A DNA stretch of 64,000 nucleotides from Kalmanozyma brasiliensis GHG001 (GCF_000497045.1 NW_015961990.1:434001-498000), one strand, 5' to 3'; positions 49,524 through 60,600 are shown, numbered from the stretch's first letter. Notes: generated by a model not told the origin, from the letters alone. Translations and numbers: made by a program.

Positions 49524-50124
49524 GATGTGCGGACGGGTCCCTCACAAGGGTGGTGAGGCCGGTTGGATGGAGCTGCTCCGCCGCTTTCAGTGCGCAACCA
49601 TAGCCAAGGCTCCTATGGCTAATACTGTTCAGCTGTGGTTGCTTCGAGTCGAGCTGTGAACGGCGATGGGTGATGTTTGGGCGGAGATGGTGCTGAGAGC
49701 CCTTGGCGGGTAGTCGTTGAGTGCTGCGCCTTGATCTATCGAAGTCCGCGCTGAGCGTCCACTAAGAACGAGGCTGAGTCGAAATCAGAAGGGTAGACCG
49801 TGACTTTGGCAGCAGAAGGCCTCGGTTTGAGAAAGAAGGGTATAGAGTTGTTGTAGTAGTGGTGTGTGTGATTGGATGATGCGGAGTAAGGGTTCGAGAT
49901 GGACGATGCGCTCGTGACTTGTGCACGAAATCAAATTGGTTGGTCCAAGCAACCGACCGCCGCTCTCTAAACCCACAACGCTCGAACCCTGGACAATTTT
50001 CAGGCCCGATCCAAGCGATCTCAAAGCTCATCACCAACGACCTCATCCATCACTCTGCCCACACACACACACTCACGAATAGACCAATGCCATTTCTATG
50101 AGACCGACAACTTTGATTGAGTCC
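49524..50124. other. Intergenic region
   Basis: These 601 bases hold the TOR promoter and leader and the 3' flank of DHODH. A short CA repeat lies at ~50060-50076. No gene is seen. Confidence 0.4.
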
Positions 50125-52164
50125 TTACACCACCCTCGTCCTGTCGATCTTGCCAAACTCGCGATTCGCAGCATTCTCCTTGGCCTCGAGCACCTTACCC
50201 GCCGTGGTCTCGCCAAACACCTTCTTGGTCTTGTCCCTGTACTCGACCTTCATGGTCGGCACCTGCGGATCTTGGAGCAGCTCCTGGGTCATCTGTACCT
50301 GCTTCTCGCCCGCCGTTGGCTTCTGTTCCGTCGGCGCAGCGGTAGACGAGGGCGCGATGAGCGACGTCTTTTCGCCAGCGGCAAATTCGAGCCCGAGCGC
50401 AGAGTGGGCTTTCTCGATGAGGTCGTAGTAGGTGGCATCCGATTCACGGGTGGGCAGGAAGCTCTGCAGGTTCTCCTTGGTGAGCGTCTGGTTGAGACCG
50501 AACTTCTCGCGCAGACCGTCGAGCTCGAGCTTGACGCTAGCAACGCTCTTCTCGAACGCGGCATCGCTGCCGGGGTGCAAACCGGTGGGCACCTCGGCGT
50601 TGGGTGCCGAGATTTCGACGCTGGACAGATCGATGCCTGTGCCAACCACCTCCTTCCACGTCTTGCCTTCAGTCTTGAGCAGCTCGACCAGCTCGTCCTT
50701 GAGACGGCGCGGCAGACCCACACCCTGGTAGCCGAACGAAGTGTACAGCTCGATAGCGCTCGCACCTGCCTTGGCGTAGTCGAGCGCATCTTGACCACTG
50801 GCGATGCCGCCGCAGCCAATGATGGGCAGCTTGCCCTCCAGACGCTTGTACACCGTCGTCAAAGCCTTGAGCGCAAGCGGCTTGACAGGAGGGCCTGAGA
50901 GACCGCCAGTCTCGCGAACGTGCTCAGAAGATCGAAGCGACGTAGGTCGGACAATGGTGGTGTTGCTGATCACCAACCCGTCGATCCCGCTCTTGAGCGC
51001 TGCATCGGCAACGTCGTGGAGCTCCTCCTCGCTCAGGTCTGGCGCAATCTTGACCAGTAGGGGCACCTCGACCTTCTTGTTCGAGAAGCTCAGGTGCGAC
51101 TCTACCATGCCGTTGCGAGCCTTGACCACCTGGGTGAGCAGGTCTTCGAGCACGCCGCGACGCTGCAAACGACGCAACCCGGGAGTGTTGGGACTGCTGA
51201 CGTTGACAATGATCATGTCCGCATACGGACCCAGACGCTCGACGCCCTTGACGTAGTCGTCGACGCTCTCCTCCTTGCTGGTCTTGTTCTTGCCCAGGTT
51301 GATGCCGAGCATCTTGGCGGGTCGCAAGCTGCGAGGCAGATCGGTTGCATCGACGAAAGCCGAAGTGCTTTTGGGATGCGAGGCGATGAGCTGCCTAGCA
51401 TCAGGAGTAGCATGATCAGGCGATCCGACCAGCGCATCTTGCAAGCTGGAGACGCTGGAAGAGTGGAGCAACCACCTTCGGACACGATCCCTCAGACGGC
51501 TGAGGATGACATTGTGCCCATCCGAGTTGAAGCCGAAGCGGTTGATGCAAGCGTTGTCCTCGATCAGGCGGAAGTAGCGCGGTTGGGGGTTGCCTGGCTG
51601 TGGCTCGGGTGTGACACTACCAATCTCGATGAAGCCGAATCCGAGATCGAGCAAGCCATCGATAGCCTCAGCTTGTTTGTCGAACCCAGCTGCCAGACCG
51701 ATAGGGTTGGACAGTTTCCTACCGAAGAGCTCCGTCTCGAGCACGGCATCGTCGTCCACCATGTCGCGAGGTGCAAGACCGGTCTCGAGCATCTTGATGG
51801 CAAGCTTCTGCGCTGATTCGGGGTCGAGGAAGGCTTTCAGGGCGGGGATGGCGATCCAACGGTGGATAGCCGATCGAGAGTCGGCATAGTAGGCGACACC
51901 GAAGGTACCCGCTGCGAGTGCAAAGACGAGGTAGATGAATTGCTTTGTGCGGGCGAGAGGTGTCGGTGGTGCGCGAGTGAACAGAGTGCGTCGTCCGGCC
52001 TGTGCGAATGCAGAGCTAGCTGCGACTCGTGATGCTGACGAGGCGAGCAACGAAGAGGGTCTTGCAGCTGGTGTGAACGCAGGGGCAGCTGTTGGCAAGC
52101 CTCGAGCTGCCATGGAAGAGCGCATAGGCGCAGCGGCCGCGCGCATGCTTCGAGAGGCAAGCAT
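50125..52164 (-). CDS. DHODH: Dihydroorotate dehydrogenase, class 2, with C-terminal extension
   Basis: An intronless ORF of 679 residues. An Arg/Ala-rich presequence (residues 1-~65) is followed by a membrane anchor (about 73-92) and a class 2 catalytic barrel. Motifs are G-L-A-A-G-F-D-K, E-I-G-S-V-T-P, N-R-F-G-F-N, N-V-S-S-P-N-T-P-G-L (with the Ser base, near 324) and I-G-C-G-G-I-A-S-G. The enzyme oxidises dihydroorotate to orotate at the inner mitochondrial membrane and passes electrons to ubiquinone (pyrimidine synthesis, step 4). After the end of the barrel (about residue 510) comes a ~170-residue extension not found in standard DHODH. It is charged, with no domain I recognise, and ends basic. 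Class and catalytic role are firm; the role of the extension is unknown. Confidence 0.94.
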   Translation of the reverse strand: MLASRSMRAAAAPMRSSMAARGLPTAAPAFTPAARPSSLLASSASRVAASSAFAQAGRRTLFTRAPPTPLARTKQFIYLVFALAAGTFGVAYYADSRSAIHRWIAIPALKAFLDPESAQKLAIKMLETGLAPRDMVDDDAVLETELFGRKLSNPIGLAAGFDKQAEAIDGLLDLGFGFIEIGSVTPEPQPGNPQPRYFRLIEDNACINRFGFNSDGHNVILSRLRDRVRRWLLHSSSVSSLQDALVGSPDHATPDARQLIASHPKSTSAFVDATDLPRSLRPAKMLGINLGKNKTSKEESVDDYVKGVERLGPYADMIIVNVSSPNTPGLRRLQRRGVLEDLLTQVVKARNGMVESHLSFSNKKVEVPLLVKIAPDLSEEELHDVADAALKSGIDGLVISNTTIVRPTSLRSSEHVRETGGLSGPPVKPLALKALTTVYKRLEGKLPIIGCGGIASGQDALDYAKAGASAIELYTSFGYQGVGLPRRLKDELVELLKTEGKTWKEVVGTGIDLSSVEISAPNAEVPTGLHPGSDAAFEKSVASVKLELDGLREKFGLNQTLTKENLQSFLPTRESDATYYDLIEKAHSALGLEFAAGEKTSLIAPSSTAAPTEQKPTAGEKQVQMTQELLQDPQVPTMKVEYRDKTKKVFGETTAGKVLEAKENAANREFGKIDRTRVV

Positions 52165-52811
52165 GTTGGCGGATGGTGCGGATGTCCTTGCAGCGATGAC
52201 TGTGTCGATGTGAAGAGATGGAAACGACGATGATGCTGTTCAAGTTGCTCGTGCGCATTTCCAATTCCATTTCCCACTTTCTTCCGAACGCGAGCTTTGA
52301 GTCGTGGACAGCTGCTTGGTCGCTCTCTCTCGCTCACATCGCCTTGTGCAGCCGTTCGAATCGCGCAGATCCACCGCCGATTTCCCACTCTAACACGTGA
52401 TGTGAATTGCTCCACTTCTCTCACTTTCTTCCTGTCGTTCACGACTATCGAACCTACATCCATCATCACTCGATCGCGCTTCTAGCTCTTTCGACACGGA
52501 CCAACCTCGCCTCTGTCTGTCGCATACAGCGGCAAGAAGCGGAGCTCTACAGATAAAAGGTGGGACAGGTACCATACCTTCGCAGGCTAAAGTCCCGAAG
52601 TCAAGACAGCCAGTCTTCGAGAATCACACTCGAGCTTCATCCGACGGCGCCATACGCCCTGGCCTCTCCCTCACACAGTCTCGACGCAGGCATCGCATGG
52701 CACGGACACTCTATTCATAGGGCGTGCCTTTATTGAGCTGGCTGAAATCAGCCAAGCAGCGCCAACAAGCTCGTCAGGCTTCCCACGCTCCTCAGGACAG
52801 ACCTCTCCAAT
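52165..52811. promoter_or_regulatory. Divergent promoter region, DHODH/LSM8
   Basis: These 647 bases lie between divergent starts. No strong TATA box and no other gene. Confidence 0.4.
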
Positions 52812-53102
52812 ATGTCGGCCCTCCAGCAGTACGTCGACCAGCAGGTGCTCGTCATCACACAAGACGGGCGCGTCATCGTCGGGACACTTCGCGGCTCCGA
52901 TGCTGTCGGGAGCATTATCCTGGCCTCGTCAATAGAGAGGATATTCAGCGCTGACGAGGGGGTAGAAGAGGTGCCACTTGGGTTGTACATCCTCCGTGGC
53001 GACAGCATCTGCGTGGTGGGGCTGGTGGACAAGGTCAAGGACAGGGAGGTTGATTGGGAAAAGATCATGGCCGAGCCAATAGCCGAGACCAGGCATGTGT
53101 AG
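52812..53102 (+). CDS. LSM8: U6 snRNA-associated Sm-like protein LSm8
   Basis: The 96-residue product is one Sm fold: Sm1 has V-I-T-Q-D-G-R-V-I-V-G-T-L-R-G and Sm2 has G-L-Y-I-L-R-G-D. The start (M-S-A-L-Q-Q-Y-V), the G-V-E-E-V-P-L-G-L-Y insert and the C-terminal A-E-P-I match LSm8 rather than LSm1. LSm8 closes the nuclear LSm2-8 ring that binds the U6 snRNA 3' end. No coding intron is needed. Confidence 0.95.
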   Translation: MSALQQYVDQQVLVITQDGRVIVGTLRGSDAVGSIILASSIERIFSADEGVEEVPLGLYILRGDSICVVGLVDKVKDREVDWEKIMAEPIAETRHV

Positions 53103-53607
53103 CGGTGATAGCACGCAGATGTAGCAGGTCCGATGCTTCATTCATCTCGGCCGTGGTCGTCGTTCGTCATCTTATACCCTACACACTCACAGCTCCGCGG
53201 CAGCTGATCAAAAGATGTGGCGAGAAAGGTGCAGCAGAGCACCCGGCCAACAGGGTCTTTGTGCTTGAGCATAAGGATCTCGTCGATCCGAAAGCTAAGA
53301 CAAGGCATGTCAAGGTGGACGACTTGTAGCAGCATTCGTGGCGGAGCACCGACATTCTTCGCCATCATCGTCAAATGACGTCTAGTACACCTCACTCTAC
53401 GGATCCACTGCAGAGATCTCGACGTTCGCTCACGAGCCGCCCTCGGCCACAGCGAGACCATCTCACATCACAAGGTATCTCACATCGAGACCCGGCCCAG
53501 ATAGAAAGCATGAAATGAATTGTTCAAAACCAGACACAGATTGAGGGGAATAGAAATGCAGGATGTGCACGAGAGCAACACCGCCGAGTACCGAACCAGA
53601 TGAGCGC
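53103..53607. other. Convergent intergenic region
   Basis: These 505 bases lie between the stop codons of LSM8 and the Skt5-like gene. No gene is recognised. Confidence 0.4.
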
Positions 53608-56600
53608 CTACGATCGACTGAACCAGCCCTTCTTCTTTTTCTTGTCGTCCTCCTTGCCAGCATCACCTTGCGCAGGCGGGCTAGGTCCAGGGGGAGTAGG
53701 CATCGCCGAGCCTGGGCCACCGAAACCGGGACCACCAGGCGGGCCAAAGGCACCAGGACCGGCGCCGGCCATACCAGGTCGCGCTGCAAAGTGAGGCCCG
53801 GGAGGTCCTGGTGGACCAGAAGCAGGGAACATCGGGTTGTGCATCTGCGCAGGACCGCTGATAGGCGATTGCGAGGGTGCCGCGCTGGCGGCCATCGGAT
53901 AGGATGGGTACGCCTGCGGTTGCGAGAAGGGTACGGGCGGCGAGCCTAGGCCTCCCTGTGGAGGCTGTGGCTGATGGGGCTGCTGCTGCTGCTGCTGCTG
54001 AGGCATGGGCGGTGGACGAGGCAGACCCATCGAGGGCGAAGGAATTGCAAAGACGGGCGAGTTCATCTCCGGCTGCGAAGGAGAGTGTCGCAGCATGGCA
54101 CGCGCCTGAGCTCGCTCGTTGGCCGCCACATTGGCGAGGTACTGCTGTTCTCGCTGCGCCGTCTGAGCCTCTCGCATGGCGAGCGGCGAGGGATAGCTCT
54201 GCTGCGTGTTGGGTCCCGTCGAGGCAGGGAAGGGTGCCGACGTGGGTTGCGCGCTTCGGCCAAACTCGTGCATACTTTCGCGCTGCTCCTGCCTCTGCTC
54301 CAGTCGCTGCTGTTGTCGGTTGACTGGCGCCTGTCCTGCTCCTGCACCAACGCCCGCGAGACCGACCGGCCCGCCGCGAACGCCCTGCAGCGCTGCAATA
54401 CGCTGGTTGGCACGCTTGTCACCGTGGTCGCCGGCTCTCTTGTACCACGCTCTGGCCTCGGCGAGGTCCTTGACGGTCCCGATCCCCATCTCCGTAAAGT
54501 AGCCGACAGCGTACTCAGCTTTGGCGAGACCCTGCTCGGCTGCCTTCTTGGCCCACAGATAGGCTTCGGTGTCCGATTGTGGCAAGATGCCGGGTGCACC
54601 GACGAGGTACCAGGCAGTGAGGGCGAAGCAGGCCTCCTTATGGTTCTGCTGCGCGGCAATGTTGTACATGTGGATACTGAGACCGCCGTCCTGGGGGCAG
54701 CCCATGCGTCCGTACTCGTAGTTGACGCCGAGCTTGTAGGCACTAGGCGCATAGCCCATCTCGCCCGCTTGCGCGAGCAGCTCGCAGCTGTATTCGGGGT
54801 CGACAAAGAGCACGTTGTCGATACCTCGCTCGTGCAGCAATGCGAGCTCGTGGAGGGCGTGCGGGAACTCGGGTGTGGCAGCCTCGGCGGAGCGCTTGAG
54901 CCACTTGACGCCTTCCTTGGCGTTCTTCTTAAGACCCAATTCGCCGTTCAGCTCAGCAGTGGCGAGTCGATACATGGATCCGGGATGATTCTGCGCGGCC
55001 GACTTGCGGTAGAACTGGAGCGCCTTGCCCGCATCCTTTCGACAGCCCCATCCCTTCTCGTAGCAGGTGCCGGCACGGTAGGCGGCATCTGGGTGACCGT
55101 GCTTGGCGGCGAGGACAAAGTAGGTGTAGGCCTGGCCGAAATCTTGCTTGCCTGTGCGTGTGCCGATGCCATTGGCGTAGCAGTCGGCCAGGAAGTATTG
55201 CGCGTCGGGATGACCTCGGTCGGCAATCTTTTTGAGCAGTCCGGTGGCCTCCTTCATGAGCTCCTCCTTCTGTGTCTCGACCTTGTTGGGCCCGTTGACA
55301 GCAGCGACGGGGGCCGCACCGTCCTCTTCGGTACCCATGGTCTTGGCAGCGTCTACCATGAAGACGGCCAGCTCATAGATGAGATTGGGGTCGTTGGTCT
55401 TCTTGGCGTTCAGTCGATACAGCTCGAGCGTCTTTCCGTGGCTGAGCAAAGATGCCTTCTGGCCGACCTTGAGATGGCTGTGGTCGAGCAAAGGGCCGCT
55501 GGCGACAGAAGGCGCAATGCTTGCGGGACGAGTTGCGCCTGCGGGACCCAGACCTCCGAATCCACCGCTGGATGAGGGCATAGGCCCGTTTCCAGTGCCG
55601 CCTGCGGCAGTGGAGATACCACGCGGTGCTGGGTCATTGCGGAAGGAAGAGCCGCGCGTTCCAGGTGCACTCGCGTCGCTGACGGTGGTAGGTATGGAAG
55701 CCGATTCCTGTGCGAGGCTGGAACTCGAGTCGCCCTCGACGCCAAAGAAGGACGAGGGGCGAACGCCTGCGGTGACGTTGTCGAGATTGCGTTGCTGAGG
55801 CAAGCCCGCGCCATTGGTCTGGTTGAGATGCTGTTGATCCTGGTAGAAGCCGTCATCGTCGTTGAGCACACTCGCAGGAACGGGCGCCTGATGACCGTTT
55901 GCGTTGAGGCCTGCAGCAGGAGGCATTTGCATTCCGGGGAAGGTGCTGAGTCGGATGGGGTCACCGTTGATGTCACGAGGCAGATTTGATTGTGCAGGTG
56001 AATTTTGGTTGCTGGAACGCTCTCCACCATTGATGTTGAGTGCGGCCATGTTGAGAGCGCTGGGAGGAGATTGAGGCAGCGCCTTTTGTGGGGCTGGTGC
56101 TCGCACGGGTGAGAAGTTGGAAGCCAGTTGCGGCGCACGCGGAGCTGGAGGGCTCTGCGGAGGCATGACTGGTTGATAGGGCGCTCCGTTGACTTGTGAG
56201 GGCTGTGTGGGGGGAGAGTTGGGCAACGTAGGAGGTTTGGGCAGTGGACTGCGGTTGGCAGATAATTGCGAGTCGTGGCTGGCGCTTTGGATGGAAGGCT
56301 GCTGGACGTACGAGCTCGCAGAGGAGAAGTGACGCTCGAGCTGCGGTTGCGACTCCGTCGACGGGTATCCCTGTAGTGGCCGATGTTGCAAAGAAGAGTC
56401 GCCGCTCCTAGCCGCTGGTTGCGATTCTATCGACTGAAGTGGCGCGGAAGCAAGGTGGCCCTGCTGAACCGCGGAGGCGGGCTGTGTTGGCGCGTCGTCG
56501 TGAAATGCTGATGCAGAGGAGATGGCGGACTGGTCCGGTTCGGGTTCACCCTCGATCTGAGCTGATTGCGGCTCTACCAGCGCAGCTGAAGCCACCGATG

Positions 56601-56892
56601 GAGGTGCATACTGTTGGAAGAAGTTGTTGTTGGAGTTGGTGGTGGAGAAGAGCTCGGATTTGGAGTCGAAGCTCTTGAACTCGGGGAAGTCGGGAAGCTG
56701 AGAAGCAGTGGTTGCTGGCACGGAATGTGTTGCCGCTGAAGAGTAGAATTGACCAGCATCGAGGTCGGGATACTCGAGGTGCTCCGTTTCGTGTGGGTTG
56801 GGAAGGGGCCCAGCGGAGGCGGATGCATCCTTTCCCTGTGCAGCATCGAAGCGATGATGGAAGGCATAGGCCGACGAAGCCGGAGCGGCCAT
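53608..56892 (-). CDS. SKT5: Skt5/Chs4-like chitin synthase regulator (SEL1 repeats)
   Basis: An intronless ORF of 1094 residues. Residues 1-~490 are Gln/Ser/Pro-rich and disordered. About seven to eight SEL1 repeats (about 500-830) follow, with A-x-Y-F-L-A-D-C-Y-A-N-G-I-G-T, A-A-Y-R-A-G-T-C-Y-E and W-G-C-R-K-D. The C-terminal third is Pro/Gln/Gly-rich. The repeat block is that of Skt5/Chs4, the activator of class IV chitin synthase at the bud neck and septum. Yeast Chs4 ends in a prenylated CaaX box. Here the end is a lysine run followed by G-W-F-S-R-S, so membrane contact would need another route. A short polyglutamine tract lies in the tail. Confidence 0.9.
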   Translation of the reverse strand: MAAPASSAYAFHHRFDAAQGKDASASAGPLPNPHETEHLEYPDLDAGQFYSSAATHSVPATTASQLPDFPEFKSFDSKSELFSTTNSNNNFFQQYAPPSVASAALVEPQSAQIEGEPEPDQSAISSASAFHDDAPTQPASAVQQGHLASAPLQSIESQPAARSGDSSLQHRPLQGYPSTESQPQLERHFSSASSYVQQPSIQSASHDSQLSANRSPLPKPPTLPNSPPTQPSQVNGAPYQPVMPPQSPPAPRAPQLASNFSPVRAPAPQKALPQSPPSALNMAALNINGGERSSNQNSPAQSNLPRDINGDPIRLSTFPGMQMPPAAGLNANGHQAPVPASVLNDDDGFYQDQQHLNQTNGAGLPQQRNLDNVTAGVRPSSFFGVEGDSSSSLAQESASIPTTVSDASAPGTRGSSFRNDPAPRGISTAAGGTGNGPMPSSSGGFGGLGPAGATRPASIAPSVASGPLLDHSHLKVGQKASLLSHGKTLELYRLNAKKTNDPNLIYELAVFMVDAAKTMGTEEDGAAPVAAVNGPNKVETQKEELMKEATGLLKKIADRGHPDAQYFLADCYANGIGTRTGKQDFGQAYTYFVLAAKHGHPDAAYRAGTCYEKGWGCRKDAGKALQFYRKSAAQNHPGSMYRLATAELNGELGLKKNAKEGVKWLKRSAEAATPEFPHALHELALLHERGIDNVLFVDPEYSCELLAQAGEMGYAPSAYKLGVNYEYGRMGCPQDGGLSIHMYNIAAQQNHKEACFALTAWYLVGAPGILPQSDTEAYLWAKKAAEQGLAKAEYAVGYFTEMGIGTVKDLAEARAWYKRAGDHGDKRANQRIAALQGVRGGPVGLAGVGAGAGQAPVNRQQQRLEQRQEQRESMHEFGRSAQPTSAPFPASTGPNTQQSYPSPLAMREAQTAQREQQYLANVAANERAQARAMLRHSPSQPEMNSPVFAIPSPSMGLPRPPPMPQQQQQQQPHQPQPPQGGLGSPPVPFSQPQAYPSYPMAASAAPSQSPISGPAQMHNPMFPASGPPGPPGPHFAARPGMAGAGPGAFGPPGGPGFGGPGSAMPTPPGPSPPAQGDAGKEDDKKKKKGWFSRS
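53980..54000. repeat. (CTG)7 repeat in the Skt5-like gene
   Basis: Seven perfect triplets encode a short Gln run in the C-terminal disordered tail. Confidence 0.95.
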
Positions 56893-57439
56893 GTTTGCTG
56901 CTTAGGATAGCGCTGGGCGACGCTGAGTTGACAGACTAAACCCTAGCTACGACGACTGGCTAGCGATCTTGAGCCGTTCGCAGAATGGAGCACGAACGTA
57001 ACGACAAAGGAGCAGCGGCGCTTGCCTAGCCAAAAGAGAGCAGAAAGGCTGCTTATTAGGTTGCAGATGGTGACGATGGCTCCGCGATGGCAGTTGCTTG
57101 CTGTGTTGTTGATCTGACAAGCGATGACCGTCGTTCCTTCGATCTCGGTCCGAGGTGATTCGACTGAATGATCCGATCCGCCAAGTTTGCGAGGGTTGAA
57201 GGAGTCCGTGTGAGGATGTGTGACGAGCTGAGTCGATCGGTTAGGAGGGGTTCAGGATGCGAAGATGAAGGCGCAGGTGTGGGTGGATTGCAGCCGCGGC
57301 GGAACGATAGGAGAGATGACGGCAGGGTCTCGTCTCGGTCAAAAGCAGAAAAGCCAAGACAGAGACAGAGACAGACAGGCGGAGACTGGCCAGCAAGCGC
57401 CTCGGAAGATCGATGCGAAATTTCGAGCACAGCCAGCCA

Positions 57440-57652
57440 AGCCAGCCAGTCAGCCAGTCAACCAGCCAAACGTGTGTGTGTGTGTGGTGGGTGCGAATTT
57501 CAACGGTGAGGCCAAGCCAAGAGAGCTGAGGATGATGATGCATCTCGCGTTGGCCTGCCTGCGTGTGATTTCTGTGGATTTTTGACAGGGAATTTTGAAA
57601 CACACAGACCCTGACTGACTGAGTGACTGACTAACTGGCTGACTGGCTGGCT
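57440..57652. repeat. Inverted repeat with 19-bp perfect arms
   Basis: AGCCAGCCAGTCAGCCAGT at 57440-57458 recurs as its exact reverse complement at 57634-57652, 175 bases apart. Both arms lie in tetranucleotide (CAGC/CAGT) repeats upstream of the Skt5-like gene. Confidence 0.9.
57472..57486. repeat. (GT)n microsatellite
   Basis: A run of about seven GT dinucleotides immediately after the first inverted-repeat arm. Confidence 0.9.
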
Positions 57653-60600
57653 GATGGAAATTGAGGGTTTAAAACGTGTTTTTCTTTGAGATCGCTTGCC
57701 TGCGTAGGGCAGGCTCGTAGACAGGAAAGCAAGGGGCTACACAGGCGGGAGAGGGGCCAAGGTGACATTCACATTGATCAGCCAGACGCTCTACACTGGA
57801 CTCTCATCGGTAGTGTTGGCTTGGACTCACAAATCTAGGCAGAAAGGTGTAGAGAGGAGGCATAGGCCGGCCAGGTGACTTGTAGATTGGCCAAGCAGCA
57901 ATCAAGCGCCAACACGCCGGTCGCGATGCGGGACCCCGGTCGAGGTTTATTGTTCTCTGTCTTGGCCTCGGGGCGTCGTCCGTACTTGGATGCGGATTCA
58001 GTCCTCCTCTGCTGTCTCATGCCCTGCGGACGCCATGCTCTGCTCGTTGGTGGCATCTTTGTCTCTCTGATCTCGCAGAACGGCTTCTGATCTTCCAAAG
58101 GCGTGACAGGACGTGAGAGAGTTGCTTTTGAAATCAACTCATGGTGAGACTACAAATTAGTATACAAACGAACCCTTGATCGCAGCTCAGGCCCGTAATT
58201 TGAAATGCGATGCAGGGTGATGACGGTCTGCTGCTGCTTTCAAAGGGGGGCTGTCGCGTCGGATCGCTGGCCTCTGTGTTGGCCGAGCCGCCCTTCATAT
58301 CGATTCCGTGCTGGCTGTCAGGGCGCGAAAGTCTTCGATGCAGCAGGCTTCACCATGCAAGCGAGGAACCAGGATTTGAACACATGCTTTCGAAGGGTCG
58401 AAGGGGCGTGCGCTTGTCGATCCGCCCTCGCATGCTCGTAGTAGTTCGGAACCTCTTTCCGAGTTTCCTGCGTTTCAAGTCTCCGTCGATCGCCAAACTT
58501 CTGCTCGTCGTTTGAAACAGTAAGCCCTGCGAGTCAGCCCCGCTCGATCGTGCTGTCGGCTGCCGAGCCGTCTTCTACTTGAGCGCCCTTCTTCGCGTCT
58601 CGAGATCGTGTTGAGACGTCTGATCTGACCGAGTTCACGTCAGAGCTTGACAGACGACTCATCGGCGATCGTCCGCGAGTTGATGGGCTTGTTAGACTTG
58701 CTCACCTGCCGTTTCAAATATTATCGAGCGCGAAAAAATAACATTGGATGAAATAGTCGGTCTGAAAAAGAAGGTCGCAAAAATAACTCAGTAAGCCCAC
58801 ACACTTGCAATCACCTTTCCTCCCGTTCTCAACCGCGCATCCGCAAAAAGAGAGCTACTCAGAGGCAAAAATGGATATTGAGGCCTTTCATAGAAGGAAG
58901 AAGCTGAACGTCGACGACACTGTCTTGCGCCGAGTTCTGTGTTGTTACGACAACATAGCGGGCCGGGTCATCCTAAGTCGAACTCTCTTGAAATGCTCGA
59001 ATAGCTTCGTGGCATCGGGAGACAGGCTCCCACGACCGACGCTGATCGCCAGATCTTCGGCCTCCATCAACACCTCGGCGACTTGGCTGTCCCTCTGATA
59101 CACGAGGCGAGCGAAGACGCCCATTTCAAGCGGGCGCGTGGGCCAAATTCCCCCTCGTGGCAGTCAGCGGACCCCCTCGATGGTGAGGATGCATGAAGGC
59201 CGCACAGCTTCTATCGGACGAGGCGTGGATGACATGACGACAGGCCCCCTCGAATCTGAAACGAGCAAACAGATGATTTGCTCTCGCAGCAATGGTCGAT
59301 GTCACGCGATTGCTTGATCCGCGAGTGCATCCGCATCGATCCACGACTCTGCTACCCAAACGCACATGCAGTCATCATCGTGCTGTTGGTGTGACCGACG
59401 ACAAGGCTTTCAATTCAACAGAGACACACAGTCTCGCTTGTCCATCGTTTCGCTCGAGGCTACGTCAGTCAATTGGAATTTCAAGGGTTGCCGAGCTGCG
59501 GATCATTTCACACGCGGTCGGCGACCACCAAGACTGCCGTGCCTGGCGAGCTGCAGTGATTGATTCTGGCCTGCTCTCGGGGTTCAACTGTCAATCCCCC
59601 GCCGGTCACGGCCAATTTTGTCACAAAACGAGAACTGGGGTTCGTCCATGTCGCCTTCTGCTGCCGAGCTGCCCCCTTTGATGAGTGGAGCAGCATCGAG
59701 GCCCGCACGAGGCTCGGGGTCACCTAGACTAGGGTTCTCACTACTAGTCATCCCGCTTCCTCGTGTTGAATCGAAAGAGCCACGCGATCATCGCGGCTGT
59801 GCCTTGTCAGCGTGCGCTCCCTCCATTGCGACGAGCTCTGCGGCCAAGGTTGGCTCGACTCTTGTCGCTGACAACGCCGGCGACGCCCTGCCTGCTGAAA
59901 CTCTCGCTTTCAACCGGGTCTCCGTTTGCAGCTTCCTCGGAAGGCGAGCTTCTAACTGATATATGTCGCTATGACGTCTCGAATTTTGACCCCACGGTGA
60001 CTGCACTTTGACATGCTTCTGGCACTCGAATCGCCCGAGCTTGATTCCCTTGCCGGATGTATCCGGCTGTACATAGAGCTCGACCTACATCGCTTCAGTT
60101 CAGACACTTCGTCGTCACGGCAAGGTTCAGCTCACGCGGTTAAATCGCAATAGTTGGGACCTCGATTTTGACATCAGCGCGACAGAGCGGTGCGAGTCAG
60201 CAGGCAGCACCGCCTCTGCCGACGGCCGCACCCCGCACCTACGCCCAGCTGCAGCAGACGTCGGCGTTTGACAGTAAAAGCACGGGGCGTTGACCCCCAA
60301 AGTCGGGCATTGAGAGCTGTGCATCAGCGGACGCCGACCACTACGGGGCCAGTCGGCATCACGCATGGGAGAGTCGATGATCGTGACGCACGGCAAATTT
60401 TAAGGTTGGACACGGGGTCGGCCGGCCCCCTCAAAATCTGCCGCTGGGCCTGAGTGAGGAGGAACCAGAGGAAGGGAACAAAGGGCAACACGAGCTGCTG
60501 CCACAATTTCGAGGGTGCTCCATCCCAATTTAGCAGTCTGGGTTGAAAGCTGTCCGTTACCGCCGCAGCTGCCAGCGCCGCCCGCAGTCCGCCGCCTCCG

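Noticed and set aside
58365..58385. GGATTTGAAC, resembling a reversed tRNA T-arm
   Set aside because: The flanking bases do not form a T-stem or acceptor stem.
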